Below, one piece after another: positions 26,296 to 34,828 of a stretch of 64,000 bases of DNA. Below the pieces are notes generated by a model, which was not told the DNA's origin, did no database searches, and was given only the letters and a program-made list of their open reading frames with translations. Source of the stretch: DATCKG01 sp036562385 (GTDB lineage Bacteria; Bacillota; Sulfobacillia; Symbiobacteriales; Symbiobacteriaceae). Numbering within the stretch: the stretch's first letter is position 1; every line of letters begins with the position of its first letter. The translations under genes were made by a program, and so were the position numbers. Where the stretch lies: the NCBI GenBank assembly GCA_036562385.1, contig DATCKG010000054.1, positions 1-64,000 of the forward strand, given 5' to 3'.

Positions 26296-26315
26296 GATGC
26301 GCGCACCGGAAAGGG

Positions 26316-26930
26316 TTACTGGGCGCCCCGCCCGGCCAGCACCCAGCCGGCCACGGTGGCTACCCGCTTGCCCAGATGGCGGGCTGCCTCCAGGGCCTGC
26401 TCCGAAACCCCCTGCTCCGTACTGGTGGCACTGGCTCCATACGGGTTGCCGCCGGCGCTGAAGACCACCGGATCGGTGTACCCCGGCGCCGCCACGATGG
26501 CGCCCCAGTGGTAGAACACATGGTACAGCGCCAGCAGCGTGGCCTCCTGCCCGCCGTGGTCGTTGGAGGCGGTCACGAAACCGGCCACCACCTTGTTGGC
26601 CAGCTTGCCCTGGGCCCAGAGGCCGCCGGTGGTGTCAATGAACTGCTTCAGCTGCGAGGCGACGTTGCCGAAGCGGCTGGGCGTCCCCAGGATGATCGCA
26701 TCGGCCCACTCCAGATCCGCCAAAGAGGCTTTGGGCAGGTCCTTCACCTTTTCGTAATGCGCCTTCCAGGCCGGATTCTGGGCGATGGCCGACTCCGGCG
26801 CCAGCTCCTCCACCGGCAGGACCCGCACTTCGGCCCCCACCGCCCGGGCACCCTCCGCCACTGCTTCCGCCATCCGGGCCGTATTGCCCGTGGAGCTGTA
26901 ATAGATCACCGCAACCTTCGGAGCTGTCAC
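26316..26930 (-). CDS. wrbA: NAD(P)H:quinone oxidoreductase, WrbA type
   Basis: Flavodoxin-fold enzyme of 204 residues that would reduce quinones by two electrons using FMN. The FMN-phosphate loop is YYSSTGNTARMAEAV; the GTPSRFGNVASQLKQFIDTTG and TASNDHGGQEATLL blocks are typical of WrbA. Start is GTG 26930 behind AAGGAGGA. It is transcribed divergently from an HxlR-family regulator gene, an arrangement seen for quinone-stress genes in Bacillus (YodB, CatR), so induction by quinones or electrophiles is likely but inferred. Confidence 0.93.
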   Translation of the reverse strand: MTAPKVAVIYYSSTGNTARMAEAVAEGARAVGAEVRVLPVEELAPESAIAQNPAWKAHYEKVKDLPKASLADLEWADAIILGTPSRFGNVASQLKQFIDTTGGLWAQGKLANKVVAGFVTASNDHGGQEATLLALYHVFYHWGAIVAAPGYTDPVVFSAGGNPYGASATSTEQGVSEQALEAARHLGKRVATVAGWVLAGRGAQ

Positions 26931-27059
26931 GATGCCTTCCTCCTTTGCCGCGCTCTCCCCGGGGGAAGGTCCGCCTGCCCGCAGGCTGCTGCAGGAGTCC
27001 CCCGAGTCATAGCTTGTGTTTCTCTAGCAACTTATTAGTCGTAACCGAGTAGCAGAAGG

Positions 27060-27075
27060 TACGGATGTTACCGTA
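27060..27075. promoter_or_regulatory. Candidate operator between wrbA and the HxlR gene
   Basis: Inverted repeat TACGG-ATGTTA-CCGTA, 42-57 bases upstream of the regulator start. The spacing and position suit an HxlR-type dimer; there is no direct match to a known box. Confidence 0.4.
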
Positions 27076-27116
27076 TGGGGGCTTTGTGGTAGGATGTGTA
27101 CCGGGGGGTGACCGTC

Positions 27117-27485
27117 GTGGATTACGAGCACATGTGCCCACGCTACGAAAAGGCGGCGGAAATCCTGGGCCGGAAATGGACGACCCTGATCATCCGTATC
27201 CTGCTGGGGGGCAAGAAGCGCTTTGTGGAATTCCGCGAGCAGATTCCGCAGGTCAGTGACCGGCTTCTTTCCGAACGGCTGAAAGCCCTGGAAGCCGAAG
27301 GCATCGTGACCCGCCGGGTTTGCCCCACCAAACCGGTCCGGGTGGAATATGAACTGACGGAAAAAGGAAGGGCCCTGGAGCCGGTGGTCAAGGCCATTCA
27401 GGCCTGGGCCGAACAATATTGTGATCCGGAACCCCGACAGCCTCCCTCATCGGGGCAGGCGGACGCCGGAGGGAGCCCTTCCTAG
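27117..27485 (+). CDS. HxlR-family transcriptional regulator
   Basis: 122 residues from GTG 27117, 6 bases after GGGGGTG; an ATG seven codons upstream at 27096 has no Shine-Dalgarno. The winged-helix sequence CPRYEKAAEILGRKWTTLII, then FREQIPQVSDRLLSERLKAL, is typical of HxlR proteins. Cys7 in HMCPRYEKA is the position used for redox sensing in YodB-type members, so thiol-based sensing of quinones is plausible. Divergent from wrbA. Confidence 0.9.
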   Translation: MDYEHMCPRYEKAAEILGRKWTTLIIRILLGGKKRFVEFREQIPQVSDRLLSERLKALEAEGIVTRRVCPTKPVRVEYELTEKGRALEPVVKAIQAWAEQYCDPEPRQPPSSGQADAGGSPS

Positions 27486-27512
27486 CCTCCCAACGGCAGC
27501 GGTGCGGGTGCC

Positions 27513-27914
27513 TCAGGACTGCGGCTGCTGCCGCCTGGCCTCAGCCCTGGCCAGAAACCGCTCCGACTGGACGATGAACCGCTCATGGATGCCGGAACCG
27601 ATCGGTCCCCGCTCATCGAAGGCTTCCACCTGAAACCGGAGTCGCCGGCCGTCCACCTCCTCCAGGCGGGCCAGCGCCCTCACGCGCATTCCCACCGGCG
27701 TGGCCGCCAGGTGCCGGATCTCGGCCAGGGTGCCCACTGTGGTCTCCCCCGGGTTCAGATGGGGCTCCACCGCCTGAAATGCCGCCTGCTCCATGAGAGC
27801 CAGCATCCGCGGCGTGGCGAGGACCGGGAGCCCGCCGCTGCCCACCCGGGCTGCGGTATCCGCCTCCGTTACGATCGCCTGTGCTTCGCCCGTAAGACCT
27901 GGCTTGAGCTGCAA
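27513..27914 (-). CDS. Hotdog-fold thioesterase, FlK-like
   Basis: 133 residues from TTG 27914, behind AAGGGGAGGG. The pattern TPRMLALMEQAAFQAVEPHLNPGETTVG, in two overlapping conserved blocks, then HLAATPVGMRVRALARLEEVDGR and GIHERFIVQ, is that of the fluoroacetyl-CoA thioesterase-like group of acyl-CoA thioesterases, with the conserved Glu (MEQAA) and His. It would hydrolyse a short acyl-CoA; the substrate is unknown. Fluoroacetate resistance should not be assumed. It is divergent from the methyltransferase gene. Confidence 0.8.
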   Translation of the reverse strand: MQLKPGLTGEAQAIVTEADTAARVGSGGLPVLATPRMLALMEQAAFQAVEPHLNPGETTVGTLAEIRHLAATPVGMRVRALARLEEVDGRRLRFQVEAFDERGPIGSGIHERFIVQSERFLARAEARRQQPQS

Positions 27915-28015
27915 GGGATTCCCTCCCCTTTCATCATGTGGATTCGTTCGTCCTAAATCGTACCGGAACAGCCAGAAAAAAGACAGGGCTGTCCGCGGAA
28001 GGAGGGACACGGCCC

Positions 28016-28600
28016 TTGACCCATAAGTTCAATCCGGACCTGGCGGATCAACTCCTCCGGGAAGAACGCCGGACGTGGCACGATCCGGAGCGGGTCCTGA
28101 AGCCGCTGCGGCTGGAGACCTGCATGGCGCTGGCTGATATCGGATGCGGTCCCGGCTGGTTCACCCTCGAGGCCGCCCGCCGAATGCCTCCGGGCGCCCG
28201 GGTCTACGGCATCGACATCCAGCCCGAGATGCTGGACCGGCTCCGGGCCCGGACGAAGGATGCGGGCCTCACCAACGTGGAAGCCGTGCTGGCGGAGGAA
28301 GAGGACGAATACCCCATTCCCACCGAGTCCGTGGATGCCGCCCTGATTGTCGATGTCTACCACGAAGTGGACCCCGCAACGCTGTTTCTGAATGAAGTCC
28401 GCCGCATCCTGAAGCCGGGAGGCCGCTGCCTGGTGGTGGACTGGCGGCCCGAGCCCACCCCCCTGGGCCCCCGGCCGGAGCGCCGGGTCCATCCGGAAGA
28501 CGTCCGCGCCGAGTTTGAGGCAGCCGGCTTCACCCTCTTGGAAACCCCGGACGTCGGGCCTTACCACTATGGTTTGCTTTTCGCAAAGGGATCAAGCTGA
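28016..28600 (+). CDS. Class I SAM-dependent methyltransferase
   Basis: 194 residues from TTG 28016, behind AAGGAGGG at 9 bases. The SAM-binding motif I is LADIGCGPGWFTLEAA, motif II ends in YGIDIQPEML, and the post-motif strand is DAALIVDVYHEV, followed by RILKPGGRCLVVDW. This is the UbiE/Methyltransf_11 type; the acceptor (small molecule, arsenite or other) cannot be told, and no CxxC/Cys arrangement of arsenite methyltransferases is present. It is single, with no obvious operon partner. Confidence 0.85.
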   Translation: MTHKFNPDLADQLLREERRTWHDPERVLKPLRLETCMALADIGCGPGWFTLEAARRMPPGARVYGIDIQPEMLDRLRARTKDAGLTNVEAVLAEEEDEYPIPTESVDAALIVDVYHEVDPATLFLNEVRRILKPGGRCLVVDWRPEPTPLGPRPERRVHPEDVRAEFEAAGFTLLETPDVGPYHYGLLFAKGSS

Positions 28601-28651
28601 AAAAAGCTGTACAGGCGGCCGGTCTTGGCTTCGGCCGCCTTCTTGCGCGCT

Positions 28652-30946
28652 TTAGCCGGTCTCTTCCCGCACCAGAGCGGAGACCTGGCGCATGAACCGC
28701 TCCAAGAGCGCCTGCGCCGCCGCGGGGCTGTCCGCCTCGGCCATGATCCGGCAGGAGGGTTCGTCCGGATCGGGCATCACCAGGACGGAGCCGTCCCCTC
28801 CTGCGACCCGGATCCCCTCCGGCAGCGGGGCCGGGCCTTCCGGGTACATCTCCAGCAGGCGCCGCATCACCCGCCCCCTGGCCTTCCAGGGGCAGGGTAC
28901 CCTTCCCTCCGCCATGTATGCCCGGGGCAGGGACGCCATGGCGTCCCGCACCGTCAGCCGTTCCTGTGCCAGCCAGTCCAGGAGGAGGGATACCCCCAGG
29001 AAGGGATCGGTGGGGTGCCAGGCGGTCAGGGGTACGGTCACCGGGCGCCAGCCGTGCTCCCGCAAAAAGGCCGTTGCCGCGCTGGGGGCGGTGGGCGGCA
29101 CGGCCACCTCCGTCCCCCGGGGCCGGCCGCGGGCCTGCAGGTAAAGGTCCAGCACCAGCATCCAGACGGGATCGGTACCGTCCAACCGCCACCCGCCCTC
29201 CAGAGGTGCCACCACCACCGTCAGATCCGCCCGGTCCCCATCCACCTGGCATCCCAGGCGCCGCAGCCACCGGGAAAGGAGCGGCCCTCCCCCGCCCAGG
29301 ACCCGCACCGCAAACCCCGCTTCCCGCACGGCCTCCACCGCCACCTGCCGGGCCAGGACCTCCAGGTACAGTTCTTCCATGTCCGTTGCCCGCCGGACGG
29401 TCCCGGCCTCGCCCCGCACCCCCCAGGGCATCTCCTGCCGCTGGCATGCCTGCTCTAGGCGGCGCTGCAGTTCCCTGCCCGCGGGCCGGCCGCCGGGTCC
29501 CAGAAACCGCACCCGAACCTCCCGACCGTCAGAGAGCACATGCAGCGCCCCGGCGGCCCCTTCCCGGCCGGCCACAAACGCGGTGACCGGCGCCGCGGTG
29601 GTGCCTGCGTCCACCACGTCCCGCCCCGCTGCCAACACCCCGCAGATCAGCGCCTGCCGGACGAGGTCCGGCCGGCTCCCGGGGTCGCTGCCCACCACCA
29701 CCGGGCCGCCGGCTCCCAGCACTCCGGCAAAGACGGTGCCGACCCGCAGCACCCGGTCTGGGAAGAGATCTTCCCCCGGCGTCCCCGTGAGGGACCCCCG
29801 CTGCAGCGGCCTGACCCGCCAGCGGACGGGGCTGCGCAGCGAGCACTCGGCCACCGCGCCGTCCTCAACCTGGGAACCCGGCCACAGGCGGACTCCCGGA
29901 GCCACCGAAGCCCCCGCTCCGATGCCGCAGTTGGAGCCCACCACCGCGCCCTCGCAGACCGCGGCCCGGGCGCCCAGGGAAACGCCTTGACCAATCACCG
30001 CCCCCGTCACCGTCACGCCCTCCTCCAGGTGGACGCCGGACCATGCCACCGAGCGGGTCAGGGACGCGCCTGGCCCGACCACCGTCCCGGGGCCCAGCAC
30101 CACGCCACCGCGGAGGCAGGCCCCGGGCAGCAGCCGGCACCCTTCGCCGATCAGCGCCGGGCCCTCCACCGTCACCCCGGGCTCCGGCGCGCGGCTGCCC
30201 CAGACCCCCGGTGCCACTTCCCGCCCCGGCGGTGAGAACCGGAGGCGGCCGGCCAGCAGGTCCAGGTTGGCCTGCAGGTAGGCAGCGGGATCGCCGATGT
30301 CGCACCAGTATCCGTCCAGCACCAGCCCGTACAGGGGAGCCTCCATCTGCAGCAGGGACGGGAAAAGCTGCCGGCTGAAGTCGTAGGGCCGCCGGGGCGG
30401 GACCCCCACCAGGGCCGCCGGTTCCAGCACGTAAATGCCGGTGTTGGCTGTGTCGCTGAAGATCTCTCCCCACCCGGGCTTCTCCAGGAACCGCCGGATG
30501 CGTCCCCGGTTGTCGGTCAGCACCAGGCCGTACGCCAGGGGATTCTCCACGCGGGTCAGACCCAGGGTGGCCAGCGCGCCCGACCGGCGGTGAAAGGCCA
30601 CCAGCGCCGACAGGTCCACGTCGGTCAGGGTATCCCCGGACAGCACCAGAAACGTCTCGTCCAGATGCTCCCGCAGGGCGGCCACGCTGCCCGCGGTTCC
30701 CAGCGGCTCCTCCTCCACCCGGTAATGCAGGCGCATGCCCCGGTACTCGTCCCCAAGTTGCCGGGGGATCGGCCCGGGCATGTACCCCAGTGTAAGAAAG
30801 ACCTCCCGGACACCGTGATCGGCCAGGAGGTCCAAGGTATAGGTAATGACCGGCCGGTTGCATACCGGGACCAGAGGCTTCGGGCGGTCACAGGTCAGGG
30901 GTCGGAGCCGCAGGCCGTCCCCGCCGGCCATGATCACTGCCTTCAC
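28652..30946 (-). CDS. Sugar-1-phosphate nucleotidyltransferase fused to a degenerate phosphomannomutase-like domain
   Basis: 764 residues from GTG 30946, behind GGAGGG. Residues 1-235 are a nucleotidyltransferase with MAGGDGLRLRPLTCDRPKPL and SGDTLTDVD; 250-370 are left-handed beta-helix repeats (GEGCRLLPGACLRGGVV and similar); 375-764 have the fold order of phosphohexomutases. The mutase part lacks the serine motif TASHNP (the place reads ALHVLSDGREVRVRFLG) and a sugar-binding GExSG loop, so it is probably non-catalytic, a trait known in fused proteins of this group. The first 59 bases overlap the upstream GT4 gene. It could make GDP-mannose or ADP/UDP-glucose; specificity is unknown. Confidence 0.88.
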   Translation of the reverse strand: MKAVIMAGGDGLRLRPLTCDRPKPLVPVCNRPVITYTLDLLADHGVREVFLTLGYMPGPIPRQLGDEYRGMRLHYRVEEEPLGTAGSVAALREHLDETFLVLSGDTLTDVDLSALVAFHRRSGALATLGLTRVENPLAYGLVLTDNRGRIRRFLEKPGWGEIFSDTANTGIYVLEPAALVGVPPRRPYDFSRQLFPSLLQMEAPLYGLVLDGYWCDIGDPAAYLQANLDLLAGRLRFSPPGREVAPGVWGSRAPEPGVTVEGPALIGEGCRLLPGACLRGGVVLGPGTVVGPGASLTRSVAWSGVHLEEGVTVTGAVIGQGVSLGARAAVCEGAVVGSNCGIGAGASVAPGVRLWPGSQVEDGAVAECSLRSPVRWRVRPLQRGSLTGTPGEDLFPDRVLRVGTVFAGVLGAGGPVVVGSDPGSRPDLVRQALICGVLAAGRDVVDAGTTAAPVTAFVAGREGAAGALHVLSDGREVRVRFLGPGGRPAGRELQRRLEQACQRQEMPWGVRGEAGTVRRATDMEELYLEVLARQVAVEAVREAGFAVRVLGGGGPLLSRWLRRLGCQVDGDRADLTVVVAPLEGGWRLDGTDPVWMLVLDLYLQARGRPRGTEVAVPPTAPSAATAFLREHGWRPVTVPLTAWHPTDPFLGVSLLLDWLAQERLTVRDAMASLPRAYMAEGRVPCPWKARGRVMRRLLEMYPEGPAPLPEGIRVAGGDGSVLVMPDPDEPSCRIMAEADSPAAAQALLERFMRQVSALVREETG

Positions 30947-32222
30947 TGGCGCAGCCCTCCGCACGTAGTTCTCTGCCGATGGTGTACCGGTCCGGGAGGT
31001 GGAAAAGCGGTGTGGGACGCGGCAGAAGGCCGGTCCCCTGCCCCCAGTCCGTGTGTGCGCGGGCGGCCCGGACCTCGTCGTACAGCCGGGCCGTCGTGCG
31101 GGCGACGGCGGGCCACGTGTAGCGCTCCGCCACCCGCTGCCGGGCTGCGGCGGCCATCCGCCGGGCTGCCCGCCGGTGGCTCAGGAGCATGCCGATGGCC
31201 TCCGCCAGCGCCCGGGGGCGACCTGGCGGGACCTTCAGGCCCGTTTCCCCGTCGGTGACGATCTCGCCCAGGCCGCCCACGTCACTGACCACCAGCGGCG
31301 TCCCGGCGGCCATGGCCTCCAGAGCCACGATCCCGAATGGCTCGTAAAGGGACGGAACCACGGCCACATCCGCCATTCGGTACAGGTGCTGAATCACCTC
31401 GTCCGGCAGCCATCCGGCAAACAGGACCCGGTCAGACACCCCCAGGTCCGCCGCCAGCCGCACCAGTTCCTCGCGGTAGGGCCCCACGCCGCTGATCACC
31501 AGCCGTACCCGGTACCGGTCCAGCAGCAGCGGCAGTGCCCGGATGAGAACCGCAGCGCCCTTTTCCGGAACCAGCCGGCCCACGTGGATCAGCAGGTGCT
31601 CGTCCGGCGCCGCGAACCGCTCCCGCGGCGGGGCGCCTTCCCGGGGTGGATCCCTCAGGTCCACGCCGTTGGGAATGACCGTCACCTTCTCGTCCGCCAG
31701 GCCGAAGAGGTCCTGCACCTCCCGCCGCATGGACTGGGAACAGACCACCACCCGCCAGGCCTCATAGGTCAGCCACCATTCGACATCGTTAATGTATTGC
31801 TGGCCCGCGTCGTGTATGCCGCCGTTGCGGCCATGCTCCGTGGCGTGAATGGTGGCCACCAGGGGCGCCTGGAAGAGGTTCTTCAGCCCTCGGGCGGCAA
31901 AGGCGGTCAGCCAGTCGTGGGCATGGACGATCACGTCGCTGCCCAGGGTGCGCATCAGGTCCACCCCTGCCTCCAGCAGGGCAAAGTTCAGGTGCGCCAC
32001 CCACAGCCGGAAGTCCTTGGGGTCCTGAAAATAAGGATGGACGCGGCGCACCCATACCCCGTCCTGGACGGATTCCGCCGGCAATCCTTCGGCCCCCCGG
32101 GTCAGCACGAAGACCCGGTGACCAAGCCCGACCAGTTCCCGGGACAGCGCATGGACGTGCCGCGCCAGGCCTCCCACCACCTGCGGTGGGTATTCCCAGG
32201 TCAGCATGACAACGGTATGCAA
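30888..32222 (-). CDS. GT4-family glycosyltransferase
   Basis: 444 residues from TTG 32222, 6 bases after GAGGTG; a GTG at 32231 overlaps the Shine-Dalgarno. A GT-B enzyme: VMLTWEYPPQVVGGLARHVH at the start (the glycogen-synthase-like acceptor loop) and EPFGIVALEAMAAGTPLVVS for the nucleotide-sugar phosphate and catalytic glutamate. This group includes bacterial alpha-glucan synthases such as GlgM/GT4 starch-synthase-like enzymes, so glucan or maltose-1-phosphate synthesis is possible. It overlaps the nucleotidyltransferase gene downstream, which may supply its donor. The exact product is not readable. Confidence 0.88.
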   Translation of the reverse strand: MHTVVMLTWEYPPQVVGGLARHVHALSRELVGLGHRVFVLTRGAEGLPAESVQDGVWVRRVHPYFQDPKDFRLWVAHLNFALLEAGVDLMRTLGSDVIVHAHDWLTAFAARGLKNLFQAPLVATIHATEHGRNGGIHDAGQQYINDVEWWLTYEAWRVVVCSQSMRREVQDLFGLADEKVTVIPNGVDLRDPPREGAPPRERFAAPDEHLLIHVGRLVPEKGAAVLIRALPLLLDRYRVRLVISGVGPYREELVRLAADLGVSDRVLFAGWLPDEVIQHLYRMADVAVVPSLYEPFGIVALEAMAAGTPLVVSDVGGLGEIVTDGETGLKVPPGRPRALAEAIGMLLSHRRAARRMAAAARQRVAERYTWPAVARTTARLYDEVRAARAHTDWGQGTGLLPRPTPLFHLPDRYTIGRELRAEGCASEGSDHGRRGRPAAPTPDL

Positions 32223-32282
32223 GGAGAACACCTCACGGACAGCCTCTACGGCTATCCTTCGCCCGCGGTCCTCCTGCTATAC

Positions 32283-32870
32283 CTAGACCTTCTCCCCCCT
32301 GGCCCGGCGGCCCTCCAGCCAGCACTTGCGGCACCGGGCCTCGTACTTGTCTCCGGCGCCCACCATCACATCCTGAGTTTTCGCCTCCAGCGCAAAGGGC
32401 TTGGTGGCCGGCTCGCCGCAGACCGAGCAGACTCCATAAACCGAGGTGATGTGATCGGCAATGGCCAGAAGCTGCGGCATGCATCCGAAGGGCTTCCCCT
32501 CCGAGGTCTGGGAGAGGCCGGCGATGATCACGTAATGGCCCCGGTTGGCCAGCTCCTGGACCACATCCACCAAGGATGCGTCGTAGAACTGCGCCTCGTC
32601 GATGGCAATCACCGAAGGCCGGTGCATCTCGGCGTACCAGAGGATCTCCAGCGGATTGTCCGTGTGCATCGCCTCAAAGCGGATGCCGTCGTGGGAAACG
32701 ATCACCTCGTCCTCCGTGTAGCGGCGGGCCATCTTGGGCTGAAAGACCGCGGCCGTGCGCTTGGCCAGGATGAACGTGCGTACCCGTCGGATCAGTTCCG
32801 TTGTCTTGCCGGCGTACATCGAACCGGAAGTGATGACGTCAATCCAGCCGTAGTTCAGGTTGCGATGCAA
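32283..32870 (-). CDS. tdk: Thymidine kinase
   Basis: 195 residues from TTG 32870, behind a strong GGAGGAGGA. The P-loop GSMYAGKTTEL, the DEAQFYD Walker B block and a zinc site made of CSVCG and CRKC identify the type II (TK1-like) thymidine kinase, which phosphorylates thymidine for salvage. It is complete. It lies between cwlD and the GT4 gene; the same region near cwlD is variable among Firmicutes, so the neighbourhood says little about its control. Confidence 0.95.
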   Translation of the reverse strand: MHRNLNYGWIDVITSGSMYAGKTTELIRRVRTFILAKRTAAVFQPKMARRYTEDEVIVSHDGIRFEAMHTDNPLEILWYAEMHRPSVIAIDEAQFYDASLVDVVQELANRGHYVIIAGLSQTSEGKPFGCMPQLLAIADHITSVYGVCSVCGEPATKPFALEAKTQDVMVGAGDKYEARCRKCWLEGRRARGEKV

Positions 32871-32936
32871 GAGCAGTCCTCCTCCTGCGAAGTCCGCGAA
32901 GAAGGGTTCGTGGCACCGGGGCGGTTCTCCTCTCCT

Positions 32937-33662
32937 TTAGCGGCCAAGCTCCCCTTCGGACCGGGCCGGGGGTACCTGCCGGCGGAAGAAGTCCGCCAGA
33001 CCCAGGACCATCGCCTCCGCCAGGGTCCGCTGGTACTTCGGCTGCTGCAGCCGCCTGACCTCTTCCGGATGGCTCAGAAAGCCCACCTCGACAAGCGCGC
33101 TGGGCACCCTGGCCGTACGCAGGAGATAAAAGTTGGCCGGCAGGACTTCGCGCGTGGTGGGGGTAAGCCGGCGCATCTGGGCCTGGATCGCCTCGGCCAG
33201 TTCCTTGCCGATTTCGTCGCCCCGCTGGTGGAAGGTCTGGGCGCCCCAGCAGTGGCACGTGTCCTTGTTGGCGTGGATGCTGACCAGCGCGTCCGCGTTG
33301 TACCGCTCTGCCAGTTCCGCCCGCCGGGCCAGGTCCCGCCGGATCACCGGATCCAGGTGCATGTCGGTCTCCCGGGTCAGGATCACCGTGGCGCCTCGCT
33401 CCTGCAGCATCTCTTTCAGCACCAGTGCGATGGACAGGACCAACCCCTTTTCCTCCGTCCCGGCCACCACCGCGCCCGGATCATGTCCCCCGTGGCCGGG
33501 GTCCACCACAATCACTCGCCCTTCCAGCCACCTGGCCGCTTCCGCCAACTGCATCTGACGGAGGGCGGCCTGTGCCCGGTAGTAGCCCAGGGTGCCGGAG
33601 AGCAGCGTGGCCACCAGCAGCAGTCCCCAGGCGGCAGCCCGCAGCCAACCTCGCTCCCGCAC
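32937..33662 (-). CDS. cwlD: N-acetylmuramoyl-L-alanine amidase, CwlD type
   Basis: 241 residues with an N-terminal membrane/signal segment (AAWGLLLVATLLSGTLGYY) and an Amidase_3 domain. Zinc ligands are in VDPGHGGHDPG, the GTEEKG glutamate, and SIHANK; the late VEVGFLSHPEE block carries the catalytic glutamate. In Bacillus CwlD prepares muramic-delta-lactam in the spore cortex and lies downstream of rpsI, exactly as here. This is the clearest sporulation marker in the window. Confidence 0.92.
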   Translation of the reverse strand: MRERGWLRAAAWGLLLVATLLSGTLGYYRAQAALRQMQLAEAARWLEGRVIVVDPGHGGHDPGAVVAGTEEKGLVLSIALVLKEMLQERGATVILTRETDMHLDPVIRRDLARRAELAERYNADALVSIHANKDTCHCWGAQTFHQRGDEIGKELAEAIQAQMRRLTPTTREVLPANFYLLRTARVPSALVEVGFLSHPEEVRRLQQPKYQRTLAEAMVLGLADFFRRQVPPARSEGELGR

Positions 33663-33764
33663 TGGCTCTCCCTCCCTCCGGAGAGGTTATGCCAGCCGTC
33701 GGACAGGCTAGAACCCGTCCCGCAGCCCCTTCCCTGTTCCACGCGTCCAGGTCGGCAAAGCAAT

Positions 33765-33790
33765 AGCCCGTGGCAGCTCTGCCACGGGCT
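33765..33790 (-). terminator. Terminator after rpsI
   Basis: Perfect 12-bp stem AGCCCGTGGCAG / CTGCCACGGGCT with a 2-base gap; on the minus strand it is followed by ATTGCTTTG. It ends the rplM-rpsI transcript before cwlD. Confidence 0.75.
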
Positions 33791-33804
33791 GGTTGGCCTC
33801 CAGG

Positions 33805-34203
33805 TTAACGCTTGGAGAACTGCGGGGCCTTGCGGGCCTTCTTCAGGCCGTACTTGCGGCGCTCCTTCATGCGCGGATCGCGGGTCAGGAAGCCCGCCTG
33901 CTTCAGCACAGGCCGGAAGCCGGCGTCCACTTTGAGCAGGGCCCGGGCGATGCCGTGCCGGCACGCGCCGGCCTGCCCGGAAATGCCGCCGCCCCGTACG
34001 TTGATGAACACATCATACTTGCCTGCTGTCCCCGTCAGGGCCAGCGGGCTCTCCACCATCATCTGCAGCGTCTTGATGGTGAAATACTCCTCCATGGCGC
34101 GGCCGTTAACCGTGATGTTCCCCGAGCCGGGAATCAGACGGACCCGGGCCACCGCATTCTTCCGGCGGCCGGTCCCCCAATACTGAGTGAGCGCAGTGGT
34201 CAT
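33805..34203 (-). CDS. rpsI: 30S ribosomal protein S9
   Basis: 132 residues from ATG 34203, behind AAAGGAGG. Typical S9: YWGTGRRKNAVARVRL near the start, GGGISGQAGACRHGIARAL in the middle and the conserved basic tail ERRKYGLKKARKAPQFSKR whose last residues reach the P-site tRNA. It is the second gene of the rplM-rpsI pair (19-base gap) and is followed by a terminator. Confidence 0.97.
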   Translation of the reverse strand: MTTALTQYWGTGRRKNAVARVRLIPGSGNITVNGRAMEEYFTIKTLQMMVESPLALTGTAGKYDVFINVRGGGISGQAGACRHGIARALLKVDAGFRPVLKQAGFLTRDPRMKERRKYGLKKARKAPQFSKR

Positions 34204-34222
34204 GGGCGATGCCTCCTTTGCC

Positions 34223-34654
34223 TCAGATCTCCAGCTTCTTCGGCTGCTGGGCCGCATGCGGGTGCTCCGGACCGGCGTACACCTTCAGCTTGCGGAACAT
34301 CTTGCGGCCGAGCCGGTTGTGAGGCAGCATGCCCTTGACGGCCAGCTCAACGGCTCGGGTGGGACGCGTCCTCAGCAGGTCCTTGGCAGCGATCTCTTTC
34401 AGGCCACCGGGATAGCCCGAATGGCGCCGGTAGATCTTCTGCGTCATCTTCTTGCCGGTGAGGCGGACCTTCTCCGCGTTGATTACAATGACGAAATCCC
34501 CGCAGTCCACGTGGGGAGTAAAGGTGGGCTTGTGCTTACCCCGCAAAATGGCGGCCACTTGGGAGGCCAGGCGTCCCAGTGTCTTCCCCTCGGCGTCAAC
34601 CACGTACCAAGTCCGCTCAACTTCATGCGGTTTGGCCATGTATGTAGCGCTCAC
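34223..34654 (-). CDS. rplM: 50S ribosomal protein L13
   Basis: 143 residues from GTG 34654, behind GGAGGG; the usual length. Diagnostic blocks are RTWYVVDAEGKTLGRLAS, KMTQKIYRRHSGYPGGLK and VKGMLPHNRLGR. Its start lies about 140 bases downstream of a consensus promoter inside truA, and the leader in between contains a folded segment at the place where the L13 autoregulatory leader sits in Firmicutes. Confidence 0.97.
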   Translation of the reverse strand: MSATYMAKPHEVERTWYVVDAEGKTLGRLASQVAAILRGKHKPTFTPHVDCGDFVIVINAEKVRLTGKKMTQKIYRRHSGYPGGLKEIAAKDLLRTRPTRAVELAVKGMLPHNRLGRKMFRKLKVYAGPEHPHAAQQPKKLEI

Positions 34655-34708
34655 TGGTTTCCCTCCTAAGGAAATGAAGGCAGGCGACGGAAGGTCATCT
34701 ATGATAAC

Positions 34709-34766
34709 GGCGACGCCCGGCGTACATGCCCGAACCGGGGAAGAGCATGAGATCCGGGTCGGCGCC
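34709..34766 (-). ncRNA. Candidate L13 mRNA leader structure
   Basis: On the minus strand GGCG and CCCGG blocks pair with CCGGG and CGCC around an inner hairpin ATGC-CCCG-GTT-CGGG-CAT with an asymmetric TCTTC bulge. It lies between the rplM promoter and start, the place of the known Firmicute L13 leader. Consensus match was not tested; a plain terminator-like hairpin is the alternative. Confidence 0.45.
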
Positions 34767-34799
34767 TGGTGAAAACAACCTGTAAGGTCAACGTGAAGC

Positions 34800-34828
34800 A
34801 TTGTACATGGTCATGGAAGCACTGTCAA
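34800..34828 (-). promoter_or_regulatory. rplM-rpsI promoter
   Basis: On the minus strand TTGACA (34823-34828), 17 bp, TACAAT (34800-34805): a near-consensus sigma-A promoter. The -35 lies within the last codons of truA, so the ribosomal pair can be transcribed independently of the ECF-truA genes. Confidence 0.85.

Noticed and set aside
27513..27914. Fluoroacetate-resistance enzyme
   Set aside because: The protein resembles FlK in fold family only; there is no linked fluorometabolite gene and no basis for that substrate.
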